Shown piece by piece: positions 52,617-61,931 of a stretch of DNA of 64,000 nt (its first letter is position 1; the number at the start of each line of letters is the position of its first letter). This DNA comes from Arthrobacter sp. E3 (GTDB lineage Bacteria > Actinomycetota > Actinomycetes > Actinomycetales > Micrococcaceae): positions 1-64,000 of the forward strand of contig NZ_JAFMPX010000013.1 of NCBI RefSeq assembly GCF_017353415.1, read 5' to 3'. The position numbers and the translations under genes were made by a program. Under the pieces are notes generated by a model, which saw only the letters and a program-made list of their open reading frames with translations, had not been told where the DNA came from and did no database searches.

Positions 52617-54238
52617 GCGCTTTGCCAACGGCACCCGGCAGGGTCCACACTGGATCCACGGAAACAGCCGACTACGTCATTGTCGGTGCCGGTTCAGCCG
52701 GGGCTGCACTGGCCTGCAGGCTCAGCGAGGACAAGAACACCTCCGTGCTGTTGTTGGAAGCCGGGCCTGTCGATGCGAAAATGGAGATCCACATTCCAGC
52801 GGCCTTCTCCTCCTTGTTCCGTTCGGAAGTGGACTGGGACTATGACACCGAACCACAACCTGGACTGAAGAACCGCCGGATATTCTGGCCTCGGGGCAGG
52901 ATGCTGGGCGGGTCCTCTTCCATCAATGCCATGATGTGGGTCCGCGGGTTCCCTGAAGACTATGACGCGTGGGGTGCGGCGGCAGGGGAAGGGTGGAGCT
53001 GGAAATCGCTGTTGCCGTTCTTCACTCGAACGGAACGAGTCGAAGGAGCCAACAACCAGGAAACCGGGTCATCGGGCCCCATGAGCATCGAGGTGCAGCG
53101 GAGTCCGCGCTCCCACACCGCTACCTTCCTTGCCGCGGCAAAGGAACTCGGCTACAAAATCATCGCGGCCAACTCCAGCAATCAGGAAGGTTTCAGCCAA
53201 ACGATGGTGTCCCAATCCAAGGGATCCCGATTCAGCACCGTCGACGGGTACCTCAAACCCGCTCGCAAGCGAACCAACCTCACGGTGCGCACCGACGCCC
53301 AGGCCACGCGGGTTCTCTTTGAAGGGACAACTGCCGTCGGTGTCGAATACGTGCAAGACGGCGTGAGCCGCACGCTCCGTGCCGCGAAGGAAGTGATCCT
53401 GTGCGGTGGTGCCATCAACACCCCACAACTTCTCCTGCTATCCGGGATCGGAGATCGCGAAGACCTGCAGGCCCTTGGCATCACAGTTATCACTCACTCC
53501 CCAGAAGTGGGCAAGAACTTGAAGGACCACCTGGTTGCCTTGTTGGCTGTTGACGCAACCGCAGATACCTTGTTCCTCGCCCAGAAACCCGGGCAGCTGG
53601 CGAGCTACCTGTCTCGGAAGAAAGGCATGCTGACCTCGAATGTGGGTGAGGCCTACGGCTTCGTTCGCACCGACCCCGGATTGGAGCTTCCTGACATTGA
53701 GCTGATCTTCGCCCCTGTCGCCTTCATTGGCGAAGGGCTTATCGAGCACACAGGTCACGGCATCTCCGTGGGCGCCATTTTGCTGCACCCCGAAAGCACC
53801 GGCACCATCCGACTCGCCACGGCCGACCCTCTCGACAAACCACTCATCGACCCGCAGTATCTCAGCGACCCAACCGGAAAAGACCGGACAGCACTCATGG
53901 CAGGACTTGCCGTGTGTGAAAAGATCATTGCCAGCGACGCCATGCGCCAGAGCACCAATGGAAACTTCATCCAACCGGCAGGGGCCGGACATCTGCCGGT
54001 TGAGGAGCGCGACGATCTCGCCATCAACCAACATGCCCAAACCCTTTACCATCCGGTGGGAACCGCGCGGATGGGGACGGATGAGGCTTCCGTTGTGGAT
54101 GAACAGCTGAGGGTTCGTGGCGTGAGCGGACTGCGTGTTGCCGACGCGTCGATCATGCCGAATATTATCCGGGGGCATACCAATGCCCCATCCATCGTGA
54201 TCGGGGAGAAGGCGGCGGCACTCATTCTGGGCTGGTAG
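52613..54238 (+). CDS. GMC-family FAD-dependent alcohol dehydrogenase/oxidase
   Basis: A 541-aa flavoprotein: FAD motif YVIVGAGSAGAALACRL, GMC signature 1 (RGRMLGGSSSINAMMWVRG), signature 2 (GAINTPQLLLLSGIG) and C-terminal active site HPVGTARMG ... NIIRGHTNAPSI. It resembles choline dehydrogenase, AlkJ and polyethylene-glycol dehydrogenase-type enzymes. With the preceding ALDH it could oxidise a primary alcohol to the acid. It has no signal peptide. The two are in one transcriptional direction under the divergent PucR gene. Confidence 0.93.
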   Translation: MSALPTAPGRVHTGSTETADYVIVGAGSAGAALACRLSEDKNTSVLLLEAGPVDAKMEIHIPAAFSSLFRSEVDWDYDTEPQPGLKNRRIFWPRGRMLGGSSSINAMMWVRGFPEDYDAWGAAAGEGWSWKSLLPFFTRTERVEGANNQETGSSGPMSIEVQRSPRSHTATFLAAAKELGYKIIAANSSNQEGFSQTMVSQSKGSRFSTVDGYLKPARKRTNLTVRTDAQATRVLFEGTTAVGVEYVQDGVSRTLRAAKEVILCGGAINTPQLLLLSGIGDREDLQALGITVITHSPEVGKNLKDHLVALLAVDATADTLFLAQKPGQLASYLSRKKGMLTSNVGEAYGFVRTDPGLELPDIELIFAPVAFIGEGLIEHTGHGISVGAILLHPESTGTIRLATADPLDKPLIDPQYLSDPTGKDRTALMAGLAVCEKIIASDAMRQSTNGNFIQPAGAGHLPVEERDDLAINQHAQTLYHPVGTARMGTDEASVVDEQLRVRGVSGLRVADASIMPNIIRGHTNAPSIVIGEKAAALILGW

Positions 54239-54272
54239 CTCCGGGATCACCTGACATGGAAGGCGTGTGCTG

Positions 54273-54620
54273 TCAGCTGCCGGCTTCGTTGAGGAAGTCC
54301 AGCAACACGGCAGCCTGATTTTCATGGTGGTCCTTGGCTCCGTACAGCAGCACCACGTTCTCATGCTCGGAGATGACCTCCCGCAGCTGCGCAACGGCAG
54401 GGTTCTCTTTCAGCTCAGCCGTGTAGTCGCGGACAAAGGCCTCGAAGCGCTCCGCCACATGGTCGAAGGCGTTGCGCACCTCGTTGCTGGGCGCCACTTC
54501 CTTGAGCCAAACGTCAATTTTGTCCTTTTTGATCCCGCGGGGCCACAGCCTGTCGACCAGAACACGGTACTCCCCCGATTCGGGGTCCTCATATACGCGC
54601 AAAATCCGAAGTGTGCCCAT
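54273..54620 (-). CDS. DUF488 family protein
   Basis: A 115-aa protein with the hallmark RVLVDRLWPRGIKKDKI and a C-terminal VVLLYGAKDHHENQAAVLLDFL. DUF488 proteins are small and uncharacterised. It is convergent with the GMC gene. The reading frame of the MepB-like ORF runs over its 3' two thirds in another frame. Confidence 0.9.
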   Translation of the reverse strand: MGTLRILRVYEDPESGEYRVLVDRLWPRGIKKDKIDVWLKEVAPSNEVRNAFDHVAERFEAFVRDYTAELKENPAVAQLREVISEHENVVLLYGAKDHHENQAAVLLDFLNEAGS

Positions 54621-55180
54621 ATCCGCATCCTAGTCTGGAAACGCGGGCCGCGGCAGGGGAAACTTCGACTCCTGCGCACCATCAGCGCTGTATGTGCCGC
54701 CACCCTCTCACTGCTGCGGCACTTTCGCCAGGCATGGTGCGCAGGCGTCACATTCACGTTGCGTGAAGTCCGCCGGGACTGGGCGTTTCCGCACTCCACA
54801 TCCGGCGGGTACACACGCATGGCCCGTTTGCCACCGTTCCCATCAACGGAAACCACGCCATGGCGGACCAATGCACTGGTGGGGAACACAAAATGTCCCA
54901 GCCCCGCGCCAAAGCCGGCCTGGACAACGAACAACTCCACGCCGTCGTCCGTGTCAAAGGGCCGGATGGGTCCCTCGAACGAACGCTGCCACACGGTGGC
55001 AAATTGCCCGGCTTTGATGGGTGTGGCCTTGGCGGAACGGAACACGGCTCGACGGCCGACGAGGGTCAGGATGAGGCCGCAGTACGCCGCACTTTCAGGC
55101 TGGGCCACGATGTCAGCACAGGCCAGCCCGGCAGGTTCCCAGACGCGTGCCCGCACCTCCAACAACGCTGCATGGCGCAT
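54410..55180 (-). CDS. MepB-family protein with abnormal, probably frameshifted 3' end
   Basis: From the ATG at 55180 (GGGAGGT at about 6 nt) the frame gives a clear MepB domain over about 137 residues: FRSAKATPIKAGQFATVWQR, LGHFVFPTSALVRHGVVS, GKRAMRVYPPD and NAQSRRT. MepB proteins end within about 20 residues of that last block, but this frame reads on for over 100 Arg/Ser-rich residues and overlaps the DUF488 gene by 211 bp. In another frame the segment after NAQSRR reads DFTQRECD and stops at 54708, giving about 158 aa. A frameshift or decayed end is likely. Function of MepB is unknown. Confidence 0.6.
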   Translation of the reverse strand: MRHAALLEVRARVWEPAGLACADIVAQPESAAYCGLILTLVGRRAVFRSAKATPIKAGQFATVWQRSFEGPIRPFDTDDGVELFVVQAGFGAGLGHFVFPTSALVRHGVVSVDGNGGKRAMRVYPPDVECGNAQSRRTSRNVNVTPAHHAWRKCRSSERVAAHTALMVRRSRSFPCRGPRFQTRMRIWAHFGFCAYMRTPNRGSTVFWSTGCGPAGSKRTKLTFGSRKWRPATRCATPSTMWRSASRPLSATTRLS

Positions 55181-55286
55181 CGGCGCACCTCCCATCACGG
55201 CAATATTTGTAGTCCGCATGTTATCAACGCGCGCGGGGTTCCGGGTGCAATCGGGGAACCGGCGCAAAACATGGAAGAATTGGCCC

Positions 55287-57908
55287 ATGGCTGAAAACAT
55301 TCCGGGCACAGACACGCCCGCACCCACGTCAAGCAACGTTCCCGACAAGCCCGTTCTGGAGGGACTTGAAGAATCCCTGACCAAGCGCTGGCTCGCCGAG
55401 GGGACCTACAAGTTCAACCGGGAGACCACGCGGGAGCAGGTGTATTCCATCGACACTCCCCCGCCCACGGCATCCGGTTCGCTGCACGTGGGGCACATGT
55501 TCTCCTACACGCAGACCGACGTGCTGGCCCGCTTCCAGCGCATGAACGGCAAGAACGTGTTCTACCCGATGGGCTGGGATGACAACGGCCTGCCCACCGA
55601 GCGCCGCGTGCAGAACTACTACGGTGTGCGCTGCGATCCGAAGATCACGTACGACGCCGACTACCGCCCTCCCGCTGCCCCGGCCAAGAACCAGCGTGAT
55701 TTCGATGTGATCTCCCGCAAGAACTTCATCGAGTTGTGCGAAGAGCTCGCCGTTGAGGACGAGAAGGTTTTTGAGCACCTATTCCAGACACTGGGCCTGT
55801 CCGTTGACTGGGAGCTGACGTACCGCACCATCGACGACCACTCCCGTGCCGTGTCCCAGCGTGGGTTCCTGGCGAACCTCGCTGCCGGCGACGCCTACAT
55901 GGCCGAAGCACCCACGCTCTGGGACGTCACGTTCCGCACAGCGGTGGCTCAGGCCGAGCTTGAGGACCGGGAGATGCCCGGCGCGTACTACCGGTACCCG
56001 TTCTTCGCCGAAGACGGCACCAAGATCTACGTTGAAACCACGCGCCCAGAACTGCTGGCCGCCTGCTCCGCTCTGGTGGCCAACCCGGATGACGAGCGCT
56101 ACAAGCCGTTGTTTGGCAAGAAGGTCACCTCACCGCTCTTTGGTGTTGAGGTGGAGGTTCGCGCCCACGCCCTGGCCAAGGCGGACAAGGGCTCCGGCAT
56201 TGCCATGGTGTGCACGTTCGGTGACTTGACCGACGTGACCTGGTGGCGCGAGCTGCAGCTGCCCACCCGCGCTATTGTGGGCCGCGACGGCCGCATCCTG
56301 GGCGAAAGTCCTGAGTGGATCACCACCGAGGAAGGGCGCGAGAACTACGCCAAGATCGCCGGCAAGACAGTTTTCAGTGCCAAGGAAGGCGTCGTGGCGA
56401 TGCTGACCGAGGCGGAGCTGGTTGACGGTGAGGTCAAGAAGATCATGCACCCGGTGAACTTCTTCGAAAAGGGCGACAAGCCATTGGAGATCGTCAGCTC
56501 ACGCCAGTGGTACATCCGCAACGGCGGCCGCGACGAGGAACGCCGCGAACGCCTGATCAACCGCGGTGCGCAGATCGAATTCCACCCCGCATTCATGCGC
56601 TCGCGCTACGACAACTGGATCTCCGGCCTGAACGGCGACTGGCTCGTTTCCCGCCAGCGCTTCTTCGGCGTTCCGGTTCCCGTCTGGTACCCCTTGGATG
56701 AGGACGCCAACCCGGACTACGACCACCCGATCCTACCCATGACGGACATGCTGCCCGTTGACCCAGCCGCCGATGCGGCTCCGGGCTTCACCGAGGAGCA
56801 GCGCAACGCCGCTGGCGGGTTCGTTGGCGACGCCGACGTGCTGGACACCTGGGCCACATCTTCGCTGACACCGCAGATTGTGGGCGGCTGGGGCGTTGAT
56901 GAGAACTTGTTCTCCACCGTCTTCCCGTTCGACCTGCGTCCGCAGGGCCACGACATCATCCGCACCTGGCTGTTCTCCTCCGCCGTGCGGGCAGATGCCC
57001 TGCAGGACACCGCACCGTGGAAGCACGCTGCCATCTCCGGCTGGATCCTTGACCCGGACCGCAAGAAGATGTCCAAGTCCAAGGGCAACGTGGTGGTCCC
57101 CACCGACGTGCTCAACGACTTCGGTGCCGACGCCGTCCGCTACTGGGCCGCTTCGGCCAAGCTCGGTGCCGACACGGCGTATGAGATTGCACAGATGAAG
57201 ATTGGCCGCCGTTTGGCGATCAAGCTGCTCAACGCCTCCAAATTTGTGCTCAACCTTGGGGCCACCGAGGCGAATGTGCTCAGTGCTGACAGCGAGGTGC
57301 TGAGCAACCCCTTGGACCGTGCACTGTTGGCCCAGCTGGCAGAAGTGGTGAATGCGTCGACTGCTGCGTTTGAGAAGTACGACTACGCCCGCGCCCTGCA
57401 ACTGACGGAGAGCTTCTTCTGGCACTTCACCGACGACTACGTGGAGCTCATCAAGGACCGGGCGTATGGTGCGGCCGGCGAGGAGGGTCAGGCGTCCGTG
57501 TTGGCTGCACTGGCCACCACGCTTGATTCACTGCTGCGCTTGTTCGCACCGTTCCTGCCGTTCGCCACGGAGGAAGTGTGGGGCTGGTGGCGTACCGCTT
57601 CGGTGCACCGCGCACCATGGCCCACCGCCGTTGCCGTGGACGACGGCGACACCACCTTGCTCTCGACCGTCGGGGACGCGTTGAGCGGCATCCGCAAGGC
57701 CAAGTCCGAGGCGAAGGTCAAGCAGCGCACCCAGGTGATCTCGGCGACCGTCACTGCCGGTGAAGTACGGGCAGCTCAGCTGGCCGCCGGTTTGGGCGAC
57801 CTCAAAGCGGCAGCAAACGCCCTTGAGATCACCATTGCCGTGGGTGAGGGCGAGCTGAGCGTCTCCGACGTCGAGCTGGCACCGGCTGAGGAGCCCGCGC
57901 AGGCCTGA
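55287..57908 (+). CDS. valS: Valyl-tRNA synthetase
   Basis: An 873-aa class I synthetase with [15 protein letters not shown] (HIGH), the editing domain ([13 protein letters not shown]), WATSSLTPQ and KKMSKSKGN, an anticodon-binding domain and a short C-terminal coiled region ([18 protein letters not shown]-like). The ATG at 55287 (MAENIPGTD) has GGAAGA at 8 nt; the longer upstream frame runs across the antisense of other genes and is not coding. It is divergent from the MepB-like gene. Confidence 0.96.
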   Translation: MAENIPGTDTPAPTSSNVPDKPVLEGLEESLTKRWLAEGTYKFNRETTREQVYSIDTPPPTASGSLHVGHMFSYTQTDVLARFQRMNGKNVFYPMGWDDNGLPTERRVQNYYGVRCDPKITYDADYRPPAAPAKNQRDFDVISRKNFIELCEELAVEDEKVFEHLFQTLGLSVDWELTYRTIDDHSRAVSQRGFLANLAAGDAYMAEAPTLWDVTFRTAVAQAELEDREMPGAYYRYPFFAEDGTKIYVETTRPELLAACSALVANPDDERYKPLFGKKVTSPLFGVEVEVRAHALAKADKGSGIAMVCTFGDLTDVTWWRELQLPTRAIVGRDGRILGESPEWITTEEGRENYAKIAGKTVFSAKEGVVAMLTEAELVDGEVKKIMHPVNFFEKGDKPLEIVSSRQWYIRNGGRDEERRERLINRGAQIEFHPAFMRSRYDNWISGLNGDWLVSRQRFFGVPVPVWYPLDEDANPDYDHPILPMTDMLPVDPAADAAPGFTEEQRNAAGGFVGDADVLDTWATSSLTPQIVGGWGVDENLFSTVFPFDLRPQGHDIIRTWLFSSAVRADALQDTAPWKHAAISGWILDPDRKKMSKSKGNVVVPTDVLNDFGADAVRYWAASAKLGADTAYEIAQMKIGRRLAIKLLNASKFVLNLGATEANVLSADSEVLSNPLDRALLAQLAEVVNASTAAFEKYDYARALQLTESFFWHFTDDYVELIKDRAYGAAGEEGQASVLAALATTLDSLLRLFAPFLPFATEEVWGWWRTASVHRAPWPTAVAVDDGDTTLLSTVGDALSGIRKAKSEAKVKQRTQVISATVTAGEVRAAQLAAGLGDLKAAANALEITIAVGEGELSVSDVELAPAEEPAQA

Positions 57909-57947
57909 TCCGTTCCGCCGGCACTTAACTTATGCGTCCGATTCGAC

Positions 57948-57990
57948 TGCGAATGGTGCGCCACTGACACCGTGGCGCACCATTCGCAGG
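57948..57990 (+). terminator. Hairpin downstream of valS
   Basis: 17-bp perfect arms (57948-57964 and 57974-57990; CTGCGAATGGTGCGCCA and its complement). Flanking ATGCG...GCGCAT segments extend it imperfectly to about 57933-58005. No T-run. Confidence 0.65.
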
Positions 57991-58029
57991 TGAATCCGGC
58001 GCATAATAATCGGCGTTCGAGAAGCGCGT

Positions 58030-58071
58030 AAAAAAGTGCCGCCACCCCTGCTTGGGTGACGGCACTTTTTT
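58030..58071. terminator. Bidirectional rho-independent terminator
   Basis: Arms 58030-58047 and 58054-58071 (AAAAAAGTGCCG...CGGCACTTTTTT) form an 18-bp stem with a single mismatch and give T-runs on both strands. It serves valS and the convergent Rv2466c-like gene. Confidence 0.9.
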
Positions 58072-58088
58072 CGCTTCTCCAACCCTAT

Positions 58089-58715
58089 TTATCTGGCCTG
58101 CGGTTCTTCCGTGCGGCTGCGCTTGATCTCAAAGAAGTAGGGGAAACCCGCCAATGTCAGGGTGGCGTCCCACAGCTTGCCGGCTTCTTCGCCGCGCGGA
58201 ATGCGCGTGATGACGGGACCGAAGAATGCGGTGTCGTTGAAGGCCACAATCGGTGTTCCAACGTCCTGTCCCACTTGGTTGATGCCCTCGGCGTGGCTGG
58301 CGCGCAGTGCCACGTCATAACGATCAGTGGTTGCCACAGCAGCCAGTTCTGCAGGCAGCCCAACTTCGGCCAGCGCCTTGGCGATGACGTTGTCAAGATC
58401 CCTATTGCCATTGACGTGAATTTCCGTGCCCATGGCGTCGTACAGCGGCTTGATGAACTGGTTGCCATGTTCCTGCGCAGCAGCAGTGATAACACGGACC
58501 GGGCCCCAGGCCTTGGCCACATGAGCCTTGTAGTCCTCGGAAATATCCTCGCGATTTTCGTTCAATACCGACAGGCTCATCACGTGCCAGTTGACCTTGA
58601 TACTGCGAACTTGCTCAACTTCGCAGATCCAGCGTGAAGTTGCCCAAGCGTAGGGGCAGGTGGGATCAAACCAGAAGTCAGCGGTTTCAACAGCGGTTGC
58701 ATTATTTTCAGTCAT
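58089..58715 (-). CDS. DsbA-fold, Rv2466c-like (mycothiol-dependent nitroreductase family) protein
   Basis: A 208-aa thioredoxin/DsbA-fold protein starting MTENNATAVETADFWFDPTCPYAW, with an all-helical insertion and the cis-Pro segment VGTPIVAFND. A perfect AAGGAGG SD lies 6 nt before the ATG. Rv2466c-type proteins use a CPxC active site with mycothiol; here the site reads CPYA, so the resolving Cys is missing. It is cytoplasmic (no signal peptide), so it is not the partner of VKOR. It lies downstream of clpX on the same strand, 113 bp away. Confidence 0.85.
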   Translation of the reverse strand: MTENNATAVETADFWFDPTCPYAWATSRWICEVEQVRSIKVNWHVMSLSVLNENREDISEDYKAHVAKAWGPVRVITAAAQEHGNQFIKPLYDAMGTEIHVNGNRDLDNVIAKALAEVGLPAELAAVATTDRYDVALRASHAEGINQVGQDVGTPIVAFNDTAFFGPVITRIPRGEEAGKLWDATLTLAGFPYFFEIKRSRTEEPQAR

Positions 58716-58828
58716 GAAAAACCTCCTTGGTAAAGCATGGATGAGAAGGACCAGCACACGGCAGACCCACTAACTCGTACAACCATGTGGAGTGGAAGGC
58801 TATTCCGCCGGACGCCCTAGGCCAACTG

Positions 58829-60115
58829 TCAGGCGGACTTGTTCCTGCGTTTGGCAACCACGTCATGCGGGATGAGCGTCGGCTCAGCCTTCTTGGCAAC
58901 TACGTCTGCCGTGATGACCACCGACGCGATGTCCTCTCGGCTGGGGAGATCGAACATGACCGGTTGGAGGACGTCTTCCAGGATGGCCCGCAAGCCACGC
59001 GCACCTGTTCCACGGGTCAACGCCAGATCCGCGATGGCGTCGAGTGCCTCGTCCTCAAACTCGAGGTCGACGCCGTCGAGCGTGAACATCTTTTGATACT
59101 GCTTGACCAGCGCGTTCTTCGGTGCCGTCAGGATCTGGATCAGTGCCGTTCGGTCCAACTGCGTGACAGTGGTGATGACAGGCAGGCGGCCAATGAATTC
59201 CGGGATCAGACCAAACTTCAGCAGGTCCTCAGGCATGACGTCGGCGTAAGTGGCCTCCGACTGTTTGAGGGCACTGAGCGGGGCGCCAAAGCCGATGCCT
59301 TTTTTCCCGGCCCGTGAGCCGATGATCTCTTCCAGCCCGGCAAAGGCTCCAGCCACAATGAAGAGCACGTTCGTGGTGTCGATTTGGATGAATTCCTGGT
59401 GGGGGTGCTTGCGTCCGCCCTGTGGAGGGACCGAGGCAACGGTGCCTTCAAGGATTTTCAACAACGCTTGCTGGACGCCTTCCCCGGATACGTCACGGGT
59501 GATGGAAGGGTTCTCCGACTTGCGTGAGATCTTGTCGATTTCGTCGATGTAAATGATGCCGTGTTCGGCCTTCTTGATGTCAAAGTCCGCTGCCTGGATG
59601 AGTTTGAGGAGAATGTTCTCCACGTCCTCACCCACGTAGCCGGCCTCGGTCAATGCGGTGGCATCGGCGACGGCGAAGGGAACGTTCAAGCGCCGCGCAA
59701 GGGTTTGTGCCAAATAGGTTTTTCCACAGCCCGTGGGTCCTACCAGCAAAATATTCGACTTCGCGATTTCCACTTCGTCATGGATGCCCGTGGAAATGGT
59801 GTTGCTTTTGACGGCGTGCCCGGACTGGATCCGCTTGTAGTGGTTGTACACAGCAACCGCCAATGAACGTTTGGCCGGTTCCTGACCAACCACGTATTCC
59901 TGCAGGAAATCGAAGATCTCACGCGGCTTGGGAAGTTCGAACGTATCAAGGTCGGCAACTTCGGCCAGTTCCTCATCGATGATCTCGTTGCACAGTTCAA
60001 TGCACTCGTCGCAGATGTACACCCCGGGCCCGGCAATGAGTTTGCGGACCTGTTTTTGGCTCTTGCCGCAGAAGGAACACTTCAGCAGATCGGTGCTTTC
60101 GCCCATCCTGGCCAT
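58829..60115 (-). CDS. clpX: ATP-dependent Clp protease ATP-binding subunit ClpX
   Basis: A 428-aa AAA+ unfoldase. N-terminal zinc domain CSFCGKSQ ... [10 protein letters not shown] (residues about 13-39), Walker A GPTGCGKT, Walker [10 protein letters not shown], pore loop GYVGED and the ClpP-docking IGF loop in KGIGFGAPL. The ATG at 60115 with GAAAGGA at 7 nt is used rather than the preceding TTG. It follows clpP1-clpP2 in the same direction with a 190-bp spacer containing a hairpin. Confidence 0.97.
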   Translation of the reverse strand: MARMGESTDLLKCSFCGKSQKQVRKLIAGPGVYICDECIELCNEIIDEELAEVADLDTFELPKPREIFDFLQEYVVGQEPAKRSLAVAVYNHYKRIQSGHAVKSNTISTGIHDEVEIAKSNILLVGPTGCGKTYLAQTLARRLNVPFAVADATALTEAGYVGEDVENILLKLIQAADFDIKKAEHGIIYIDEIDKISRKSENPSITRDVSGEGVQQALLKILEGTVASVPPQGGRKHPHQEFIQIDTTNVLFIVAGAFAGLEEIIGSRAGKKGIGFGAPLSALKQSEATYADVMPEDLLKFGLIPEFIGRLPVITTVTQLDRTALIQILTAPKNALVKQYQKMFTLDGVDLEFEDEALDAIADLALTRGTGARGLRAILEDVLQPVMFDLPSREDIASVVITADVVAKKAEPTLIPHDVVAKRRNKSA

Positions 60116-60251
60116 CAATGTGTCCTTTCGCGCATAACCCGCCGGTGGCGAAGTTACCTCTAAAACTTGTGCGTTCCCGGCCGGTGCCGGGGAACGTCCT
60201 ACGAACTACATTCCACTCTAAGCCACGGCATGGACATTGGGCGGAAGGCAA

Positions 60252-60292
60252 GCACCGGAACAAGGGCTTTTTTACATCCCCCGTTCCGGTGC
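60252..60292 (-). other. Hairpin between clpP2 and clpX
   Basis: 10-bp perfect arms (GCACCGGAAC at 60252-60261 and GTTCCGGTGC at 60283-60292) with a 21-nt loop that itself contains an A-run on the minus strand. Possible partial terminator or processing site that sets the clpX to clpP ratio. Confidence 0.45.
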
Positions 60293-60306
60293 GTGCCAGA
60301 GCCCAC

Positions 60307-60981
60307 TTAGCGCGTGATGGCGGCAGGCTTGATCTTGCGCGGTGCAAGCACCTCGTCGATCAGGCCGTAATCCTTGGCCTGCGCGGCCGTGAGGATGTTG
60401 TCACGCTCAATGTCATTGCTGACCTGCTCCGGCGTGCGGCCGGAGAGCTCGGCAAGGGTGTCCTCAAGCCATGAACGCATGCGCATGACCTCATTGGCCT
60501 GGATTTCCAGGTCGGAAGCCTGGCCACCCTGCCCGCCGGACAGTGCCGGCTGGTGGATGAGCACGCGTGCGTTGGGCAGGGCCAGGCGCTTGCCCGGGGC
60601 TCCGGCGGCAAGCAGCACGGCCGCCGCGGAAGCAGCCTGACCCAGGCACACAGTCTGGATTTCCGGGCGAACAAACTGCATGGTGTCGTAAATGGCCGTC
60701 ATGGCCGTGAACGATCCACCGGGAGAGTTGATGTACAGCGTGATGTCGCGGTCTGTGTCATCGGCTTCGAGTACAAGAAGCTGGGCCATGACGTCGTCGG
60801 CTGAGGCATCGTCAACCTGGACGCCCAGGAAGATGATGCGGTCCTCGAAGAGCTTCGTGTACGGGTCCTGACGCTTGAAACCGTAGGGGGTGCGCTCCTC
60901 GAACTGCGGAAGCACGTAGCGGCTGGAGGGCAGGTTGCCGGCAGTCTTGCCAAAAGCTGTGCTGCCAAAGTTGTAAGTCAT
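60307..60981 (-). CDS. clpP2: ATP-dependent Clp protease proteolytic subunit (ClpP2 type)
   Basis: A 224-aa serine peptidase. Catalytic Ser in [11 protein letters not shown], His in LIHQPAL and Asp in IERDNILTA. The [17 protein letters not shown] block is typical. The second of two tandem clpP genes; in actinobacteria ClpP1 and ClpP2 form a mixed tetradecamer whose ClpP2 ring binds ClpX or ClpC. It starts 42 bp after clpP1. Confidence 0.96.
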   Translation of the reverse strand: MTYNFGSTAFGKTAGNLPSSRYVLPQFEERTPYGFKRQDPYTKLFEDRIIFLGVQVDDASADDVMAQLLVLEADDTDRDITLYINSPGGSFTAMTAIYDTMQFVRPEIQTVCLGQAASAAAVLLAAGAPGKRLALPNARVLIHQPALSGGQGGQASDLEIQANEVMRMRSWLEDTLAELSGRTPEQVSNDIERDNILTAAQAKDYGLIDEVLAPRKIKPAAITR

Positions 60982-61023
60982 GATCGGTTACTCCTGAAAT
61001 CGAGGATTCTCTTTGGCGGGGCT

Positions 61024-61644
61024 TTAGCTGGCGTTGGTTCCGCCGCCGCCGGCAACGGAACCGGCGTGGCGCGCGATCTTGTCGAAGAAGCCGTATTCGA
61101 GTCCCTGCTCGGCTGTGAACCACTTGTCGCGGTCGTTGTCGACGAGGATTTTCTCGATCGTCTGGCCTGTCTGGTCGGCTGTCAGTTCAGCCATGACCTT
61201 CTTCATGTGCAGGATCAGCTCAGCCTGGATCTTGATGTCCGACGCCGTTCCTCCAATACCGCCTGAGGGCTGGTGCATGAGGATGCGTGCGTTGGGCGTG
61301 GCATAACGCTTGCCCTTGGTACCGGAGGAGAGCAGGAACTGTCCCATGGACGCAGCCAGCCCGGTGGCGACGGTGACGACGTCGTTCGGGATGTACTGCA
61401 TGGTGTCATAGATCGCCATGCCTGCCGTCACCGAGCCGCCGGGTGAGTTGATGTACAAGAAGATGTCCTTCTCGGGGTCCTCCGCCGAGAGCAGCAGCAG
61501 CTGCGAGCAGATGACGTTCGCGTTGTCGTCTCGAACCTCCGAGCCCAACCAAATGATGCGTTCCTTCAGCAGGCGGTTGAAGATGTACTGATCCTGGCCG
61601 TTCGAATCCGCGCTGGCCATCGTCGGGGTGGTTTGCTGTGCCAT
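61024..61644 (-). CDS. clpP1: ATP-dependent Clp protease proteolytic subunit (ClpP1 type)
   Basis: A 206-aa serine peptidase with Ser in [11 protein letters not shown], His in LMHQPSGG and Asp in LVDNDRDKW. The ATG at 61644 (MAQQTTPTM) has GGAGAGG about 9 nt upstream; the in-frame extension to 61857 has no ClpP similarity. First gene of clpP1-clpP2-clpX, 287 bp downstream of the tig stop with a terminator between. Confidence 0.96.
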   Translation of the reverse strand: MAQQTTPTMASADSNGQDQYIFNRLLKERIIWLGSEVRDDNANVICSQLLLLSAEDPEKDIFLYINSPGGSVTAGMAIYDTMQYIPNDVVTVATGLAASMGQFLLSSGTKGKRYATPNARILMHQPSGGIGGTASDIKIQAELILHMKKVMAELTADQTGQTIEKILVDNDRDKWFTAEQGLEYGFFDKIARHAGSVAGGGGTNAS

Positions 61645-61855
61645 GGTGGGTTTACCTCTCCTTCGTGTGGGCCGCCGGGCGAGCCCCGCGTGCCCATCAC
61701 TAATGTTCACTACTTGGACAGTAGCCCTTTTCAGCGATGCGTTGGGGCCCATCCTCACCCTGTTCGCTGTAGGCGCACGATCCGCGAAGACACCGTGTGT
61801 GCGGGAATAAATCAGCCTGCGCGTGGTGCACGGGGAGGCCACCAACTGTGCACGC

Positions 61856-61902
61856 AAAAAGCCGTTGCCAGCTCCCCGTGAAAGGAACCGGCAACGGCTT
61901 TT
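61856..61902 (-). terminator. Rho-independent terminator of tig
   Basis: Arms 61857-61869 and 61890-61902 (AAAAGCCGTTGCC and complement), 13 bp perfect, followed by TTTTT on the minus strand, 30 bp after the tig stop. Confidence 0.9.
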
Positions 61903-61931
61903 AGTTCTAGCGGCCTGGTGAAAGGTGTGCG

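Noticed and set aside
54267-55286. A long plus-strand open frame in front of valS that would add 340 residues
   Set aside because: It has no synthetase similarity, runs antisense over the DUF488 and MepB-like genes, and the ATG at 55287 has an SD and the normal ValS N-terminus.
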